64,000 nucleotides of DNA from Athripsodes cinereus (Eukaryota; Arthropoda; Insecta; Trichoptera; Leptoceridae). Each line of letters begins with the position of its first letter. Position 1 is the first letter of the stretch. The DNA is taken from the NCBI GenBank assembly GCA_947579605.1, contig OX388321.1, positions 9,389,427 to 9,453,426 of the forward strand. The letters are read 5' to 3'. This document shows positions 12,714 through 25,291 of the stretch, one piece after another. Under the pieces are notes generated by a model, which saw only the letters and a program-made list of their open reading frames with translations, was not told where the DNA came from and did no database searches. The position numbers were made by a program, and so were the translations under genes.

Positions 12714-14380
12714 AAATTCTTTACTGAGCCTAACAGCGCTGACAAGTTCAAGACGAGAGAACTTCTAGAACTACCTGTCATTGACATCGAGATGTGATCA
12801 CAAGTTTCAGGGGTAAATTTAATTAATTAATTAAGACCGTACGGATTAAATCACTGTTGAGTCGCAGAAAAAGAAAAGCTTTTAATTCTTTGCATTGGTT
12901 ACCCTTCGTCACGCTTAAACTCTTGTCCCGTGGATGCATTATGATATTTAACCAGAGTTCCTATTGAAATTGAAAATGGTTATAACTAGGTATATTAAAA
13001 ATCAACATAAATATCCATGTGTAACGATATCTGAATAATATCAATAAAGAAAAACGACACGTAAAGAGTGAGGATGGCGCGAAAGTAATGAGCAAGGACG
13101 TTAATGTTTCATCGTCTATATTAACCTAAAAGGGATTTTACATAAGTAGATATGACGTTCCATTCTAAGTTGGCTCCTATGTCATCCGATTAATTAACTA
13201 TTTTTTTCTGGTAAATGGAAGTTCTCAGACTTTTTTTATTTATTTATTTTAATAAACACTACAGCTTTGACAATGAATAATACAATAATCCAGTTGAATA
13301 TTTACATCGCCAGTTAAAATATCTAAACTCTTAACAATTTAATAGCACAATATTAATAAAATAATTATTGAAAAGAAAACTTTACGGTTTACGGGTGGAC
13401 GGTAGGTCTCCTTCAATAATTAACTCTTTTATTGGATGACATAGTATTTAACTTGCTAACTATTTTTATTTGGATGAAATAATAATTACTATTCCTTCAA
13501 CATCAACGGATAAGGAAAGAACTACCGATAATGGAAAGTCGGTTACTAATTTCACGATTTAAATTCTTTACTGTGAAAAGAGTTTAGACAGCAACACTAA
13601 AGATTAATAATAGGCACAAAGAGAATGACTACAAGGATGCGAAAATGATGAGTCGTGTCAAATGATTTATTATAGTAATGGTAACACTGTTTTGTAATTA
13701 AAAATACTGTCTCAGGAGCGCACTTCTAACTTTGTGGGTTGTTACAAAATGTATATTGTAATAACCATCGTAAAACACAAGAAATGAATTTTTTAGATGA
13801 ATATTATTATTCTTCAAACGTAGGTACCCAACAAACATATAATGCGCTATGACATGTCTTAGTGCGAGAAATATTAAATTTAAAAATAAGTGAATATAAC
13901 AACGGTACAGTTCCACAACTCAACAAGTCGAAATGCCTTATATTCGAGAAATATTAAATAAATAAATAAATCGCCATTTTTGTAATTTTGGAATAGATAT
14001 TTATATTATGCTTCAAAAACACAACAAAAAATGAAATATACTTTATAATAATTTCACTATTAGAGGTATTATGTTATCTTTATTCCGTTCAATAGTTAAA
14101 CAATTCGAAATATTTATTAGTGAAATTGAAAATAGGCGCTTTATTTTTTTTCATTGACTTAACTTTTAGTATATAAATGGAACCGTGTATTTTTAAAAGT
14201 TATTTGTTGGTGGAATTGATAAAAAGGAGTTGATTTTATGAATCACCAATTAACTCAAAAATTTCGAAAATTTCGACTTGTTGGTGTGTGGAACTGGACC
14301 GTCGATAACACAAACATATTGTCATAATTTTTGGTTAATATTTTAAAACGTGAAAGAAAAATACCCTTTTCTATCTATCT
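12714..14380. other. AT-rich non-coding DNA, no gene seen
   Basis: No gene or RNA is recognised. A T/A-rich retroelement tail in reverse orientation may lie at 13225-13260. Confidence 0.4.
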
Positions 14381-14382
14381 AT

Positions 14383-14445
14383 CTATACCATCACGGCATT
14401 TACCAGAAGTGAGTTAGCTTACAGACCAATCGTAAGTAATAAACA
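14383..14445 (+). repeat. family A fragment
   Basis: 'taccatcacggcatttacca' and 'agtgagttagcttacagacc' match the left end of family A at 29546 onward. Confidence 0.4.
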
Positions 14446-14590
14446 TGAAACATGCTAGTCGTTTTCTTCATCCCAGTAAAAAAATAAGTCATCCGGCGTG
14501 GGTGGTATACCTAACCGATGAAATGAATATATTTAAATATTTATTTAATTAACGGCTAATGCCTTTTACAGATTATAAAAGAAATATTTA

Positions 14591-14641
14591 ATTTCTCATT
14601 CATTGACTTCAAATTATATTTGAAGTCAATGAATGAGAAAT
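14591..14641. repeat. perfect 51-bp palindrome
   Basis: Two 24-base arms ('atttctcattcattgacttc' plus AAAT and its exact reverse complement) flank a 3-base TAT loop. It would form a perfect hairpin. No transposon ends or target duplication were found, so its origin is unknown. Confidence 0.9.
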
Positions 14642-14671
14642 GTATTTGGTTATTTTAAAATAACTTCGTTT

Positions 14672-14844
14672 CGTCGGTAGCCTGGAGGTAGAGTTTCGGC
14701 CTTGTGAACAAGGGGTCCGGGGTTCGATCCCAGGTGCCGGCAAACTCCCCTTTCACGACACAAGCTTTTAGCTTACTGTGAAAGGTGTATAGGGTTGTAT
14801 TTGGGTTTATAACAAAAACCCAGATATATCTTTTAAAAAAAAAA
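14672..14844 (+). mobile_element. tRNA-derived SINE family 1
   Basis: The 5' 75 bases are tRNA-like. 'tagcctggagg' serves as an A box and 'gggttcgatccc' is a clear B box of an RNA polymerase III promoter. The body includes 'aaactcccctttcacgacac', 'aagcttttagctta' and 'acccagatatatc', ending in poly(A). Other copies lie at 25159-25267, 57549-57727 (+) and 21552-21718, 38935-39106, 63170-63278 (-). SINEs encode no protein and depend on a LINE. A true tRNA gene is excluded because the folded half is followed by a shared body in every copy. Confidence 0.85.
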
Positions 14845-15283
14845 GTCAGTTATTTATGTTACTTAAAAGTAGGTAAGTAGAATGACAAACCACGATATCA
14901 TGTATCTTTGATTATGGCGGGTTTTATGACGTCAGAGTAGCCAATGTGATGTAAAATTCCTTCCATCTGTAGTGCGCAAGTGTTCTCGAATATATCCAAT
15001 TAAATTATTTTTCGTTTTTTGAAGTTTATTTATTTACTTGAGGCATGTCTTCCTACGACATTTCTAATAAACAGATGTCATTGCCTTAAAAAAGTTTGTT
15101 TTATGAAAGAACCACCGTTTATTTCAAGCACGTTACTAATTTCATGTTTTAAAATTGTAAGTTGAAATGACGTCTTAAGCTAAGTAATGACGTCAATAAA
15201 TGTGGAAAAGATGTCCTTTATAATATCATTTATGTTCTCTAGATAAATATTTCATTTCTAAATTAATATCGATACTTGAGTTA

Positions 15284-15560
15284 GAATGAGGACAGAATGA
15301 CCAAGAAGATATATTTGCTGAGAGGAATAGTGCTCGGAGACGCGGACGTCCAAGGATTAAATGGCAAGATCATTCAAATCAAATCCTACAGAACGGTTAC
15401 GAGTTAAGCACATTGAACAGGATAGCGTGCATGAGGAATTATATGACAGTGACGGAAGCGAATGATGTATGCAAGAATAGAAGGAAGTGGCGCACGATCC
15501 TTTCTGCCTACCCCGCGAGAGAAGCGGCGTGATGGTATTTATGTTTCTACATACATGAGT
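15284..15560 (+). pseudogene. LINE 3' end (same family as 44209-45511)
   Basis: Starting at 'gaatgaggacagaatga', about 270 bases align continuously with 45231-45500. They cover the codons for the basic RRGRPR-I-K-W-Q region, the NGY/NGH segment and the final AREAA before TGA. The copy carries substitutions that create stops (for example in place of the conserved C-K-D region), so it is dead. The downstream tail is decayed to 'tttatgtttctacatacatg'. Confidence 0.8.
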
Positions 15561-17664
15561 TATCTTTTAATTCTTTGATCGAAATTTCTTGATTTTTCAT
15601 CTCAGGCTATGCAGGTATAAATTATGGCAGTTGTAATCATAGAGAAAATTAATATTTTGGTATGTCTAACTAGGCATTTTTTTATATTAGCTCTGATTTA
15701 ATTATTCTCTTAATGACTTTACTCGTAAAACAATTTATTCTGTGATTCACACAATGTTCGACTTAAAATTTAAATATTTATTCGGTATGAATATTGTTCC
15801 ACTAAGCCATTTTTAAAATTTTAAAATTGCATATGTTGTTCTATGGTCCATAATGTGCTAAAAAAATTGGAATTCATATGGAATAATTAAATACGAAACA
15901 TCTCTGTTCGTGAGTGAAATATCACTCAGAAAGGTATTACAGTTGGAAAATTTAATATTCCAGGTTTAGGAGTAAAGGCATAAATACTTTTCTCCACATT
16001 CTTTTCATGTAATAAAATAGTAGAAGTTTCATATATGAAAAAGCTTTCAATATTAACAACTTGAAAAGCAGATATAAAAGTATGTATCTAAAGAGACATA
16101 TACATTTGTCACTTTGGTTTATCATCCGCGATGGATTAATATCAATTGATTTAAAAACTGAATGCTTAGACTTACTTTCTACCACTTGATTAAAAAAAAT
16201 GCATTCGATTTTGTTGAAACTTCGCCAACAATGAGCGAATCAGAAGTATTGATCGCAATTTTTTGAAATCAAGTGTTTCTTCTTTAGTGTCACTCGGGAT
16301 GATGGATAAAAGGATTTACAATCTGACAATTTTTTTATGAAAGCTCTTTTAAATGCTGCAATCACAGGCTACACTCATTTAATCAAATGTGTAAACAATT
16401 ATATCACATTTTAAAATTTTGTTTTTTTTATTTAATTAAAGGAAGTTTTTTTGAAGACAAAAAAAATATTTATGGGTGTTGAAGTGAAAATACAGGACGA
16501 AAACTTGCAGATAGACACGTTCACATTTAAATTGTGAAGTATTTAATAACTAAATATATATTTTTTAATTCAACAAGTCGCATTAGAGTCTTAAAAGCTA
16601 GTCAAGTATTTTCTCAGTGAAGCAAATTTTTTTAACATGTAACAAAACTTTTACGCAGTGAATACCTCAGAAATGTATAAAACCGTTCACTATGGATGAA
16701 ATGCTTCGGTTCATTCACTTTAGATGAGCATCCAAATTCAAATTGTAACAATGTAAATAGCTCTTTATATCGAATTACATCAGTCAAAAGATCAACAAGC
16801 GTACTACAGTGGAGAAATAATATTGAATTTCTGTCGATGGATACCCGAAATGTATCGCTATTATAATCATCAAATTAAATTGTTGACTCCATACAATACA
16901 ATGTGGACGCTTAAGGTTACACACTTTGATAATAATTTATCAAAATATAACTTTTCCAAGTTTTCGCTTTGTCGAGTGGAATAAATTAAAGTCTCACTAT
17001 ATTAACTACATGTTTTCGAATAGTTTTATAAAATTCCTATGATATTAAGTACAAAACACTGAAAATCTTTAATTCTTAATTTCGAGGAAATAAACGAATT
17101 GAATTGAATTGAATTTTATTTATACATATAAAATGGAGAGAACTACACATATTTTCATGAAATTCAGGCAGGTTGATAGCTATCCCACTTGTAAAAAATG
17201 TTGTGGTATTGTCAATAAATAAATATTTTATTTTCTAAATTTAACACATGAACCTACCATATAAGGCGACATTGTCTTTTCTAAGTCTTATACGAATATG
17301 GTTGTTTCTTGTGTTTAATTTACATACATGACCTCATACAATGGTTATTTGTAAAAATAATATCGATTTAGCATTGTGATTACAAAATCAGAGGACTTGG
17401 ATATACATATGTGTACAATTTTGAAAAGACACTGTTTAAAATAAATATAATTTCATATCGTCATCAGATGTGTCATTCAAAATGCATACAGAATAGGTGG
17501 CTTATCTAAGCACTAAATTTAATATGTTACGTCTTATTTTAATACCAAAAATTATTAATGTGAGTCTTGTTTACTAGAATTGCATTAGGCTAATTGGGCT
17601 ATTAGTTTGTTTTAACCCTTATATTTACTTTTTTGAATAATTTCGTTTCAACGTGCATGCTGTT
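15561..17664. other. AT-rich non-coding DNA, no gene seen
   Basis: Nothing coding is recognised. A GAATT-repeat tail in reverse sense at 17096-17116 probably marks an old retroelement end. Confidence 0.4.
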
Positions 17665-17778
17665 GACACGCTTAATTGGGGGTTGGCCTGGCCAGTTCAA
17701 TGTGTCTTTTTTCTTATTTTTATGAATGTTTTGTTAACTCTCTTTGTGTGTCACTGTAGAATAAATATATTAATTTTA
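17665..17778 (+). repeat. retroelement 3' tail, family G copy 1
   Basis: 'gacacgcttaattggg', 'ttcaatgtgtctttt' and 'tcactgtagaataaat' recur in the same order at 42463-42577. Both copies end in A/T-rich tails. This is probably the 3' untranslated end of a LINE. Confidence 0.6.
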
Positions 17779-18319
17779 ATATGACTCTTTACTAACTGAC
17801 ATTGATCAACAATTTCATTGCAAATATTTATAAACGCCACTGCTTACTTTCTGTTTGAGCGTCTCACCCATTTATTCGTATTAGCAAGAAGATCCCTGTG
17901 ATTTATTGCTATTGAAAAGGAATAAATCCTCTGTAATGTCTGTTATTAAAATATATTGTTATCAATATCAAATCGTCCAACCCATTCATTCAGTACATAT
18001 TGTGATTAGATGAGTCACATGTAAGGCTTCCATATTAGTTACAAAATTTAATAAAACAATTTTTGCAGTGTATGTTCGATAGTATTTTTGTTGAATATAA
18101 TCCGAGGAATTTCTCGGAACAAAATAAGTCCCCCGCTCTTTTATAAATATACATTTTTAGTGTCATTTAAAATTCAGGGAATTGTATATTTCTAAAAAGA
18201 TGGATCCAGATTTGAAATAAACCCACACACATACCAGATGCCCTTACAGTAAGCAATGTGTTACAATCTTGAAAGTGAAGTAGGCTTAAATATATAACGG
18301 TAAAGTCTAGGATGGCTCA

Positions 18320-18670
18320 AATGTTCTTCTTCTCGTGCCGCTCCTAACGGAGGTTGGGTACCATCTCTTGAAACTCTTTACGATGCTGGGCCAGTCTGAT
18401 GAGGGTTGCTGCATCCGGTATTCCAAACCACTGCCACAGATTCTGGAGCCATGATGCTCTTTTACTCCCAAAACCCCGTTTGCCCTCTTTCTTTCCCTCT
18501 ACTATAAGCTGTAGAAGAGCCTATTTTCTTCCACGGAATATGTGACCAAAGTATGCGGCTTTTCGTTTTTTGACAGTGGTAAGCAGTTTAATTAGTCGAC
18601 GGGAGTAGGCTAGGAAGAAGAAGAAGAAGAAGAAGAAGAAGCAGTTTAATTAGTCGAATTCAATAATCTG
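18320..18670 (-). pseudogene. antisense LINE C-terminal fragment, GAA-tailed family
   Basis: Read on the minus strand it encodes VKKRKAAYFGHIFRG, an LIVEGKKEGKRG stretch, SKRASWLQNLWQWFG and RLAQHRKEFQEMVPN, then a stop and a GAAGAAGAA tail. Y-F-G-H, the I-E-G-K-x-E-G-x-R-G basic patch and S-W-L-x-N are shared with the copies at 25292-25640, 31646-31920 and 60404-60529, although the subfamilies differ. An in-frame stop lies after the first RG. A 40-bp insertion interrupts it at 18600. Confidence 0.75.
18582..18657. mobile_element. 40-bp GAA-tailed micro-insertion with 18-bp target-site duplication
   Basis: 'agcagtttaattagtcga' occurs exactly at 18582-18599 and 18640-18657. Between them is 'cgggagtaggctag' followed by (GAA)n. 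This is the structure left by target-primed reverse transcription of a LINE 3' end with almost complete 5' truncation. The tail matches the GAA-tailed LINE family, and the target lies in the antisense LINE around it. An alternative is a tandem duplication followed by microsatellite growth. Confidence 0.75.
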
Positions 18671-20250
18671 TTTACTTATTACTTTCTAGTCAGTCGCCAG
18701 CCAGCCAGTCAGTCACAGTAGTCAAAATCTAATGTGAATAAATATACCTAATATAATAAATGGTTTTTACTTTTGGTAATATTTAGACAGATTGTATCCG
18801 ACTGTACATATGTCAATAAAGAAGATTTTTGACATCGTTCAATTAACAGGGCATCCCGTAAACAATTTGTTTGTCATATACTATTTTTTTGTTATAAAGT
18901 CCTAATGACAAACATTTAACTCATTACTAAGTAAAGTTTTAAATTGCTATATATAACTTCTTCCTAGTGCCTTATCAATTTGAGGCAAACTACTCGATTT
19001 CGAGCGAATCGTGTTTGTATATAACTCTGAGACAAAGTTAAAAGCTTGTGTTATGTGAAGGCAGTAAGTTTTAAATCGATTTAAATCCCTTAATACCCAC
19101 CCTTGAAATTAAGTAGCAATATTAAGCTTATGTTATATACCATATAAAGCTTTTAATTTGAATGTGTAACAAATAAGGACGGTAAAAAGTTATGTTATAA
19201 TTTATTACAAGTCCTCTTTTTTGAAAATTATTTGCATTTAAAAAAATATTATACTGTTTATATACAGTCACCAAAAACCTTCGCTCCATTGGCGAAGGTA
19301 GAATACCTATGAACTTTACCTTCTCCAAAATACAATCTTATTTACTCACTGTTTTCAGCTCTTCAGTTATGAAAGCTCTCAACCTGAATGGCTTAATTTT
19401 TATAAGCACGTAGAGGAAGACCTGCATGTTAATTACATGCAGTTAATCAACTGGCTACCTAGCTTAAGGGAGATGCAGTGATGGTATAGATAGATAGACA
19501 CAATTTTAATTAAAATAAATAATAAAAGAGTAAGTGCATAGAATAGATATCCAAGAGTTTTTTTTTAATGTTCATTATATTGTTTTTTCACACACAATGC
19601 CAACATAATATCACACATTATATTGGTTAGCTGGAAGATATTGCCTCCAGGCAATAAGCTCGCCAATATTGTCCATGATTTTTTTTTTGATCAATAATGT
19701 GTTATTTTTTTTTTGTATTCAGCCATACTTAGATTGTTTGTATCCACATATTTGGCACTGTTGTTGCATCAGTGCTTTGTATTACATACTGATTATAAAA
19801 GGGAACTTTAGTGGTTCACTTATAGCTTAATATAACTCTGTTAATAATATCTGTATGTGACTGTTTGTATCCCTGTAAAAATGAAATAATTAAGTAAATA
19901 AATAAAAGCATTTCATGTTAGGGTACCACTACTAGTGTTGTATTAAAATACAACAATATATTATAATTATAATACAGGTACAAGAGCCTTACAATACTTG
20001 GACATGATACCACTTTACCTATAAATAACGGGAACGTACTACCTACGTATACATATGAGGTAAGATTGCTGGCACATGGATACTCGGTAAAAGTATCTGT
20101 ACCCGTATTATGTTACACGCCCGTACTTATACATATACCAGCGGGAATATCCGGTATGTTTGGAATCATAATTATTTTCAAAAATATTAATTATGCCTTT
20201 CAAATATCTCGGGGTAGAAATATATTACTGTACAATAAGGTGAGAGAGCA
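18671..20250. other. mostly AT-rich non-coding DNA with repeat scraps
   Basis: It contains one family E block (19621-19672), a family A scrap near 19425-19485, and a LINE-like T-rich 3' region ending in 'aagtaaataaataaa' near 19908. No gene is supported. Confidence 0.45.
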
Positions 20251-20396
20251 GGGGCTGTAGACGAACAGTACTTAGCGATCGACTACACTGGCGAACTTTA
20301 ACAATCTACCTACCGTATAATATTATGCGTTATTCTTGCGGTAATTGTCGAAAATTCGTTTGTAGTCGATAACCAAGTGGGTGTTTGTCTAGGGGG
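20251..20396. mobile_element. 146-bp MITE with eroded terminal inverted repeats
   Basis: The left end contains 'gtagacgaac' then 'gatcgactacactggcgaa'. The reverse complement of the right end contains 'ctagacaaac' then 'atcgactacaaacgaatt'. The arms pair along most of their length. A half copy sits at 7820-7876. The element is non-coding and its superfamily is unknown. No target duplication was seen. Confidence 0.6.
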
Positions 20397-20879
20397 TTAG
20401 ATCAATAAGGCATCAGTTGTAACTGGATGTCTTAAAAGTACAATATGGAGAAAAAGACACATGCTAGTAAGTCCGAATATAATATAATAACTTGTGTTAG
20501 ATCTTATATGACATAGGTGTCGAAACAAGGTACAGAGATAAAAGAAAACCTTACGTGAAAATGCGGCCAATACTCTCAGAGACAGAATGACGGAAGAAAT
20601 GGAAGTTAGATTGGTTAGATGGAAGAATTAACTATATAGTGATAATCTCGCCACTGCATATCATCACATTGTTTTTATGTAATTGCTTTGTTGTTTTTGG
20701 TTTGTGTATGATGATGTGCAAGAGGAATAAAATAAATAAACATGGAATGTTTTGCGAATACCTGTTTCTTACTGGACACACAAAAACTTCCAGAAAATAG
20801 TTAGAGGCCTAATCTTTGCCTCATGATCAAGATTTTTATAAATTAATTAATTTAAAATTGCATTAAAATGACGTGGGAA

Positions 20880-20970
20880 CGGGTGACTCGATCGGTGTAA
20901 AATCGCTATGAATGGATTAGGTAGCTTCTGCCCTATGCTCCCGAGAGGATCGTTACAGGGCGAAATTGAA
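20880..20970 (+). repeat. dispersed repeat family D, copy 2
   Basis: 'agcttctgccctatgctccc' and 'gagaggatcgttacagggcg' align with 40440-40550 and 6181-6270. Confidence 0.5.
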
Positions 20971-21551
20971 AAATACAACAATATAGTTTTATTGGGATAC
21001 ATTTTTCATCTAAATACTGCTGAATTTAACATATATACTGTATATAACAAGATATACTGTATATAACATCATACAATTACTTACTACATATATTATGTAT
21101 TGGGTACAAAGAATCAGGTATTATGTATCCGTTACGTGAATAGAGGCTTTCGGTGAGTACCTATGTAAGTATTATTTAATTCTACTTACAAGGAACTATA
21201 AATTACCCATTTACCTTTTACGATATTAATGTATCAAGATCATGAAATCACTAAGAGCAGAAAGTATCCACCAACTTGGGATATTTATGGCTTCGGGTAC
21301 CCACTCGTATCCTTCGTATTATATATCAAACAAAATATATTATCAATATTTAAATGGAGCATCCTGTATAAACAGCTGATATCAAATACTCTTTTCAGCA
21401 AATTTTGAATAGGTAGTTATTTTGTTCTTGTAAATTCAAACCAACGCAATCGACGTAGGTAATTTCGAACCAGTGCAATCGACCCCCTCAATATTGGAAA
21501 TGTGAACTGTATTGCTAAGGAAAATAGGATAATAGGAACGTCGCAATTTTG

Positions 21552-21718
21552 TTTTTTTTAGATATATCTGGGTTTTGTAATAAACCCAAATACATCCATA
21601 TACACCTTTCACAGTAAGCTAAAAGCTTGTGTCGTGAAAGGGGATTTTGCCGGCATCTAAGGTCGAACCGTAGATCCCTTGTTAACGAGGCCGAGACTGT
21701 ACCTCCAGGCTACCGACG
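21552..21718 (-). mobile_element. tRNA-derived SINE family 1, antisense copy
   Basis: On the minus strand it has the order of the 14672 copy: 'cgtcggtagcctggaggta', a B box mutated to 'cggttcgacct', the cytosine-rich body and 'acccagatatatc', ending in an A-run. The damaged B box suggests it is transcriptionally dead. Confidence 0.8.
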
Positions 21719-23382
21719 AACTCACTGTTAGATACAATTTTAGACAAAATCATTATACATAAATTCAGTAAGAATCTCGCTTCCAGTTTTTATTTATTTA
21801 CTCTTTTTGCACATTTTCACTATGCAACAGAATAAGAAAAAACTTATAAAATATAAGCATGATATGCAGTAGCAATGTTATTAATTTCTTATACCATATT
21901 TTGTTTTATTTACTTTGTTTTTCTTCACTTTATATCTAATTAGCAGAATGAATTAATACGAAATATGTTATTGGTTAAAATATCTAGGAAAAATTACCGT
22001 AAATATCTCTCCACACTTACGGATCATTGTAAAAAAATAATAAATAAATAAATAAATCAACAATTATTATTATTGTGTGGGTGGTTTACGATCGAGCGCT
22101 GTTTGAAAATATTTGTTCTTCAGTGATTTGCAATATAAATATTACATTTATTAGTAGATCGCAGTATCAGATTGTATCTTAAACTTTCTCAAGTTCGTTA
22201 TGAAAACTTTTTATAAATACCTACAAGAGAAATGTTAAATATTTATCAAGACTCGAAACATGCGAGTATTCGACATAGATACCAACATGAAACAAAAAAT
22301 CATACTAACATTTTTTGTCCAGGGTGATACTTTCATTGCAGACCTTATCTAGAATCTTATCTTACAAACGTCTCAAATTAATATTTATTTTTGAATATAT
22401 TTATATGATAAGGTTTGACACTTATCCAAGATGTCATTTTAATAACTCGGAGATGGCTATACATATGTGTATTAAATAATGTTTTTTATGGTATAATTTA
22501 TTTATTTGGCGGTAACGTTGTAGTAGTTTCTAAACATTATTTTTCATTATTTTACAAACATACAGTTATAACATAAATAACAATACAAAGCCAAATCAAT
22601 TACAATTAGTAAACCAGCAAAGTTTGCAAAAGTTATGATGAATGTTAGGAGTCAAACATTTTACACTTCCCTTTTACTACGCATTTTGTATAATGTTTTA
22701 TTCTATTTATTTATTCATTATTCATTGATACCAAACAAACAATAAAAACAAACAATGCAGGCAAAAAAGGTATCAATATATCGCCCATATTTACAAGTGC
22801 ACACATTTGAGCAGTTTATATTATATTAAAAGCCTTTAAAGTTGTCACATGAAGAAAAATAGTAAATTGATGAAAATTACAAATACCTAGATTTAGAAAA
22901 TAAAAAATATAAAATAATTGAGGCTAGACAGATTATTCCAGGAGTTTCAATTTCAATGTCAGTTGACGTTTCCAAGATACTGTGCAGGCTAAGACGGCGT
23001 CGGGAGTGACGCACTTGAATATTCCCTCAATAAAGGCTATAAACCAAAAGTAAATTTATATTTAACGTGTAATGTTATACTTTAGTAATAAATCTTTTAG
23101 AAATCCCTAATTTGGAATAAGTTTGTACAGTCTTAATATTGAATGAAGGGTTGAAAGATGGGAAAAGTTGCCGTAGGCATGCGCTACGCTATAGTTACGA
23201 GTAGTACTGAATTAATGTAACTGAAAAAAAAGAAAAATATATTTATATATACATGAAACTCAAACATACCTATGTGACATGTATATATAAGTACGTGAAT
23301 TGTATGCATTGCATTTTGTCAGAAAATTTCCATCGTTGACCATTTTTCATTGAGTACATAAATGAAACCGACGCTCCCTATA
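21719..23382. other. AT-rich non-coding DNA, no gene seen
   Basis: It holds AAATA-repeat retroelement tails (near 22043-22058) and T/A-rich stretches. No coding potential. Confidence 0.45.
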
Positions 23383-24581
23383 TATATGTGCGTAAGTGCA
23401 CAAACCTAAATTTTACACCAGAGCGATTTAAAGTTTCTATGTAGTTTTTTTTTACATAACTTTTTTTCTATTCGACATATTTACTTGAAAATTGGCAGCT
23501 ATTATTCAATTAATGTGTGTAATAATACTGCGTATTTAATTTCTTTCCAAATGCAATATTTTTAGAAATTTAGCACTTACTCACATATACGTCGGAAACA
23601 AAACAACATCTACCAGCTTAACTACCACTTGAGTTGTTATACGCCGGGATAATACTATTGTGTTTTTAAGGCATATATTGACATGATTCTAACTATTTAC
23701 TTAAAATATTTATATTTATTGACAATACGAACTTATTTTATAATAAACCAAGAATGGTTGTTATTTCTGGACTCAGAATTAACGTAGTTTCTTCTTTGTC
23801 AGTATTTTCATAAACCTTTATTTGATCCGACGTATATGTGAGTAAGTGTCATACACTAGCAATTTAGTGAATATGTATGTGCAGATATCTTAAAGAAAAT
23901 AAATGTAATTTGTAATAAAAATATCAAATAGGTACTCATATTTAATTTATACTATTTGTGGGCATTGTACACTTGTGTAATAATACTGTATTACTAGTTA
24001 TCTTCCTTTTTTGTGTATGAAATTGGATTTTGTTTAATAACAAAGTAATAACAAAGTAATAAAAACATGGATAAAAGTACAATGTTTTATTAATAACAAA
24101 ACTTACGTAACAGACAGAAAAATAACAATTTCGTCTTATCAATTAGTGAAAATAAATACCTTTCAATATATATGTATACTATACCAATATTATTTTGTCT
24201 GTTGCAATAACATTGGCATTATTTATGATGAAATACTTATTGTAATAACGGTTAGAGGAACTAAGGTACATTCATCTTTATATTTTATGTATGTAAATCA
24301 TACAATGTATATAATATTTTATGTATGTATGGTACATGCGCTGGTTTACACCAAACAATGCATCAGGATGTCCGACGTATATCGACTTAAAGTCACTTAC
24401 TCAGATATACGCCGGCGTCTTTAAATTATTTGGTGCACTTACGCACATATACGTTTCAAAAAAGGGTCAAATATCCAAAATTTTGACCCAATTATTTAAT
24501 CAATGAAAATATTCGATATTTTAAGATACTTAGTGTAAAAAAAGCGATTTTGTCAAAAATGTCACTTACGCACATATACGT
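23383..24581. repeat. cluster of an 18-bp motif CACTTACKCACATATACG in both orientations
   Basis: Plus-strand copies start at 23574, 24394 (one substitution), 24436 and 24563. Minus-strand copies are at 23383-23398 and 23828-23848. Several continue with CGTCGG or CGTAGG. Spacing is irregular (about 40 to 550 bp) and the DNA between copies is not repeated, so this is neither a tandem satellite nor a set of whole-element copies. It could be a set of protein-binding sites, the sub-terminal repeats of a transposon, or relics of one. No gene lies within 1 kb. Confidence 0.6.
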
Positions 24582-24741
24582 AGGGAACGTCGAAACATAA
24601 AAAAGTGATAAAACTGCTTAAAAAGTGATAGATAAGGTGGTTTCTCAATTACATTATATTTTTGTGTGGCTGGACTTATGTTAATAAAAGTTAACGTTGA
24701 CAATAGAAATAAAATCATATGTTCACTGAAAACAAATATTA

Positions 24742-24790
24742 TTTGGGTTAATTGGAAGAAGTCGCGTATCTGCGGCAAACTCGCCCTCTG
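24742..24790 (+). repeat. dispersed repeat family E, copy 3
   Basis: 'gggttaattggaagaagtcg' and 'tctgcggcaaactcgccc' match the family block described at 9531. Confidence 0.6.
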
Positions 24791-25158
24791 TATATTGATT
24801 AAATTTAATATTGATACGTTTGTACTTGATTATGTTATGTACAAAAAAATATATATGTATTTTAAAATAAAACAAATTAATTACAGTTTTTCTACTGGAC
24901 TTCCTTTTTTACCTGATGACGAAAGGGGAAGCTGTTGGAAAACCGGTTTGCACAAAATATATTTGAAAATCATAACAAACATACCAAACAATCATAGGAT
25001 ACATGATTAATCAAACATATTATAAGTACGATACAGATCAAAGAGACATACATATCAATAATCCAGATTTAGATTATACTTGTGTAAAACAAAATGGTGT
25101 ATCGTAATTAATTTATTTGAATATAAATAGGTGGGATGAGTATTAATCATAATAATAA

Positions 25159-25267
25159 TTCGACCTCAGGTGCCGCAAACTCCCCTTTCACGGCACAAGC
25201 TTTTAGCTTATTAAAGAGTTGTATTTGGGCGTATAACAAAAACCCAGATATGTACATCTGTTAAAAA
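25159..25267 (+). mobile_element. SINE family 1, 5'-truncated
   Basis: It begins inside the B box ('ttcgacctcaggtgcc') and keeps 'gcaaactcccctttcacggc', 'aagcttttagctta' and 'acccagatatgt'. A short internal deletion follows 'agctta'. The promoter half is lost. Confidence 0.75.
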
Positions 25268-25291
25268 TATATTTATAATAATAGTAGGTAC

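Noticed and set aside
14672..14750. A functional tRNA gene
   Set aside because: The A and B boxes are tRNA-like, but the same 3' body and A-tail follow in five other copies, so it is a SINE head.
20066..20260. A short secreted-like peptide of 64 codons
   Set aside because: No signal peptide pattern is convincing, and the frame runs into a MITE.
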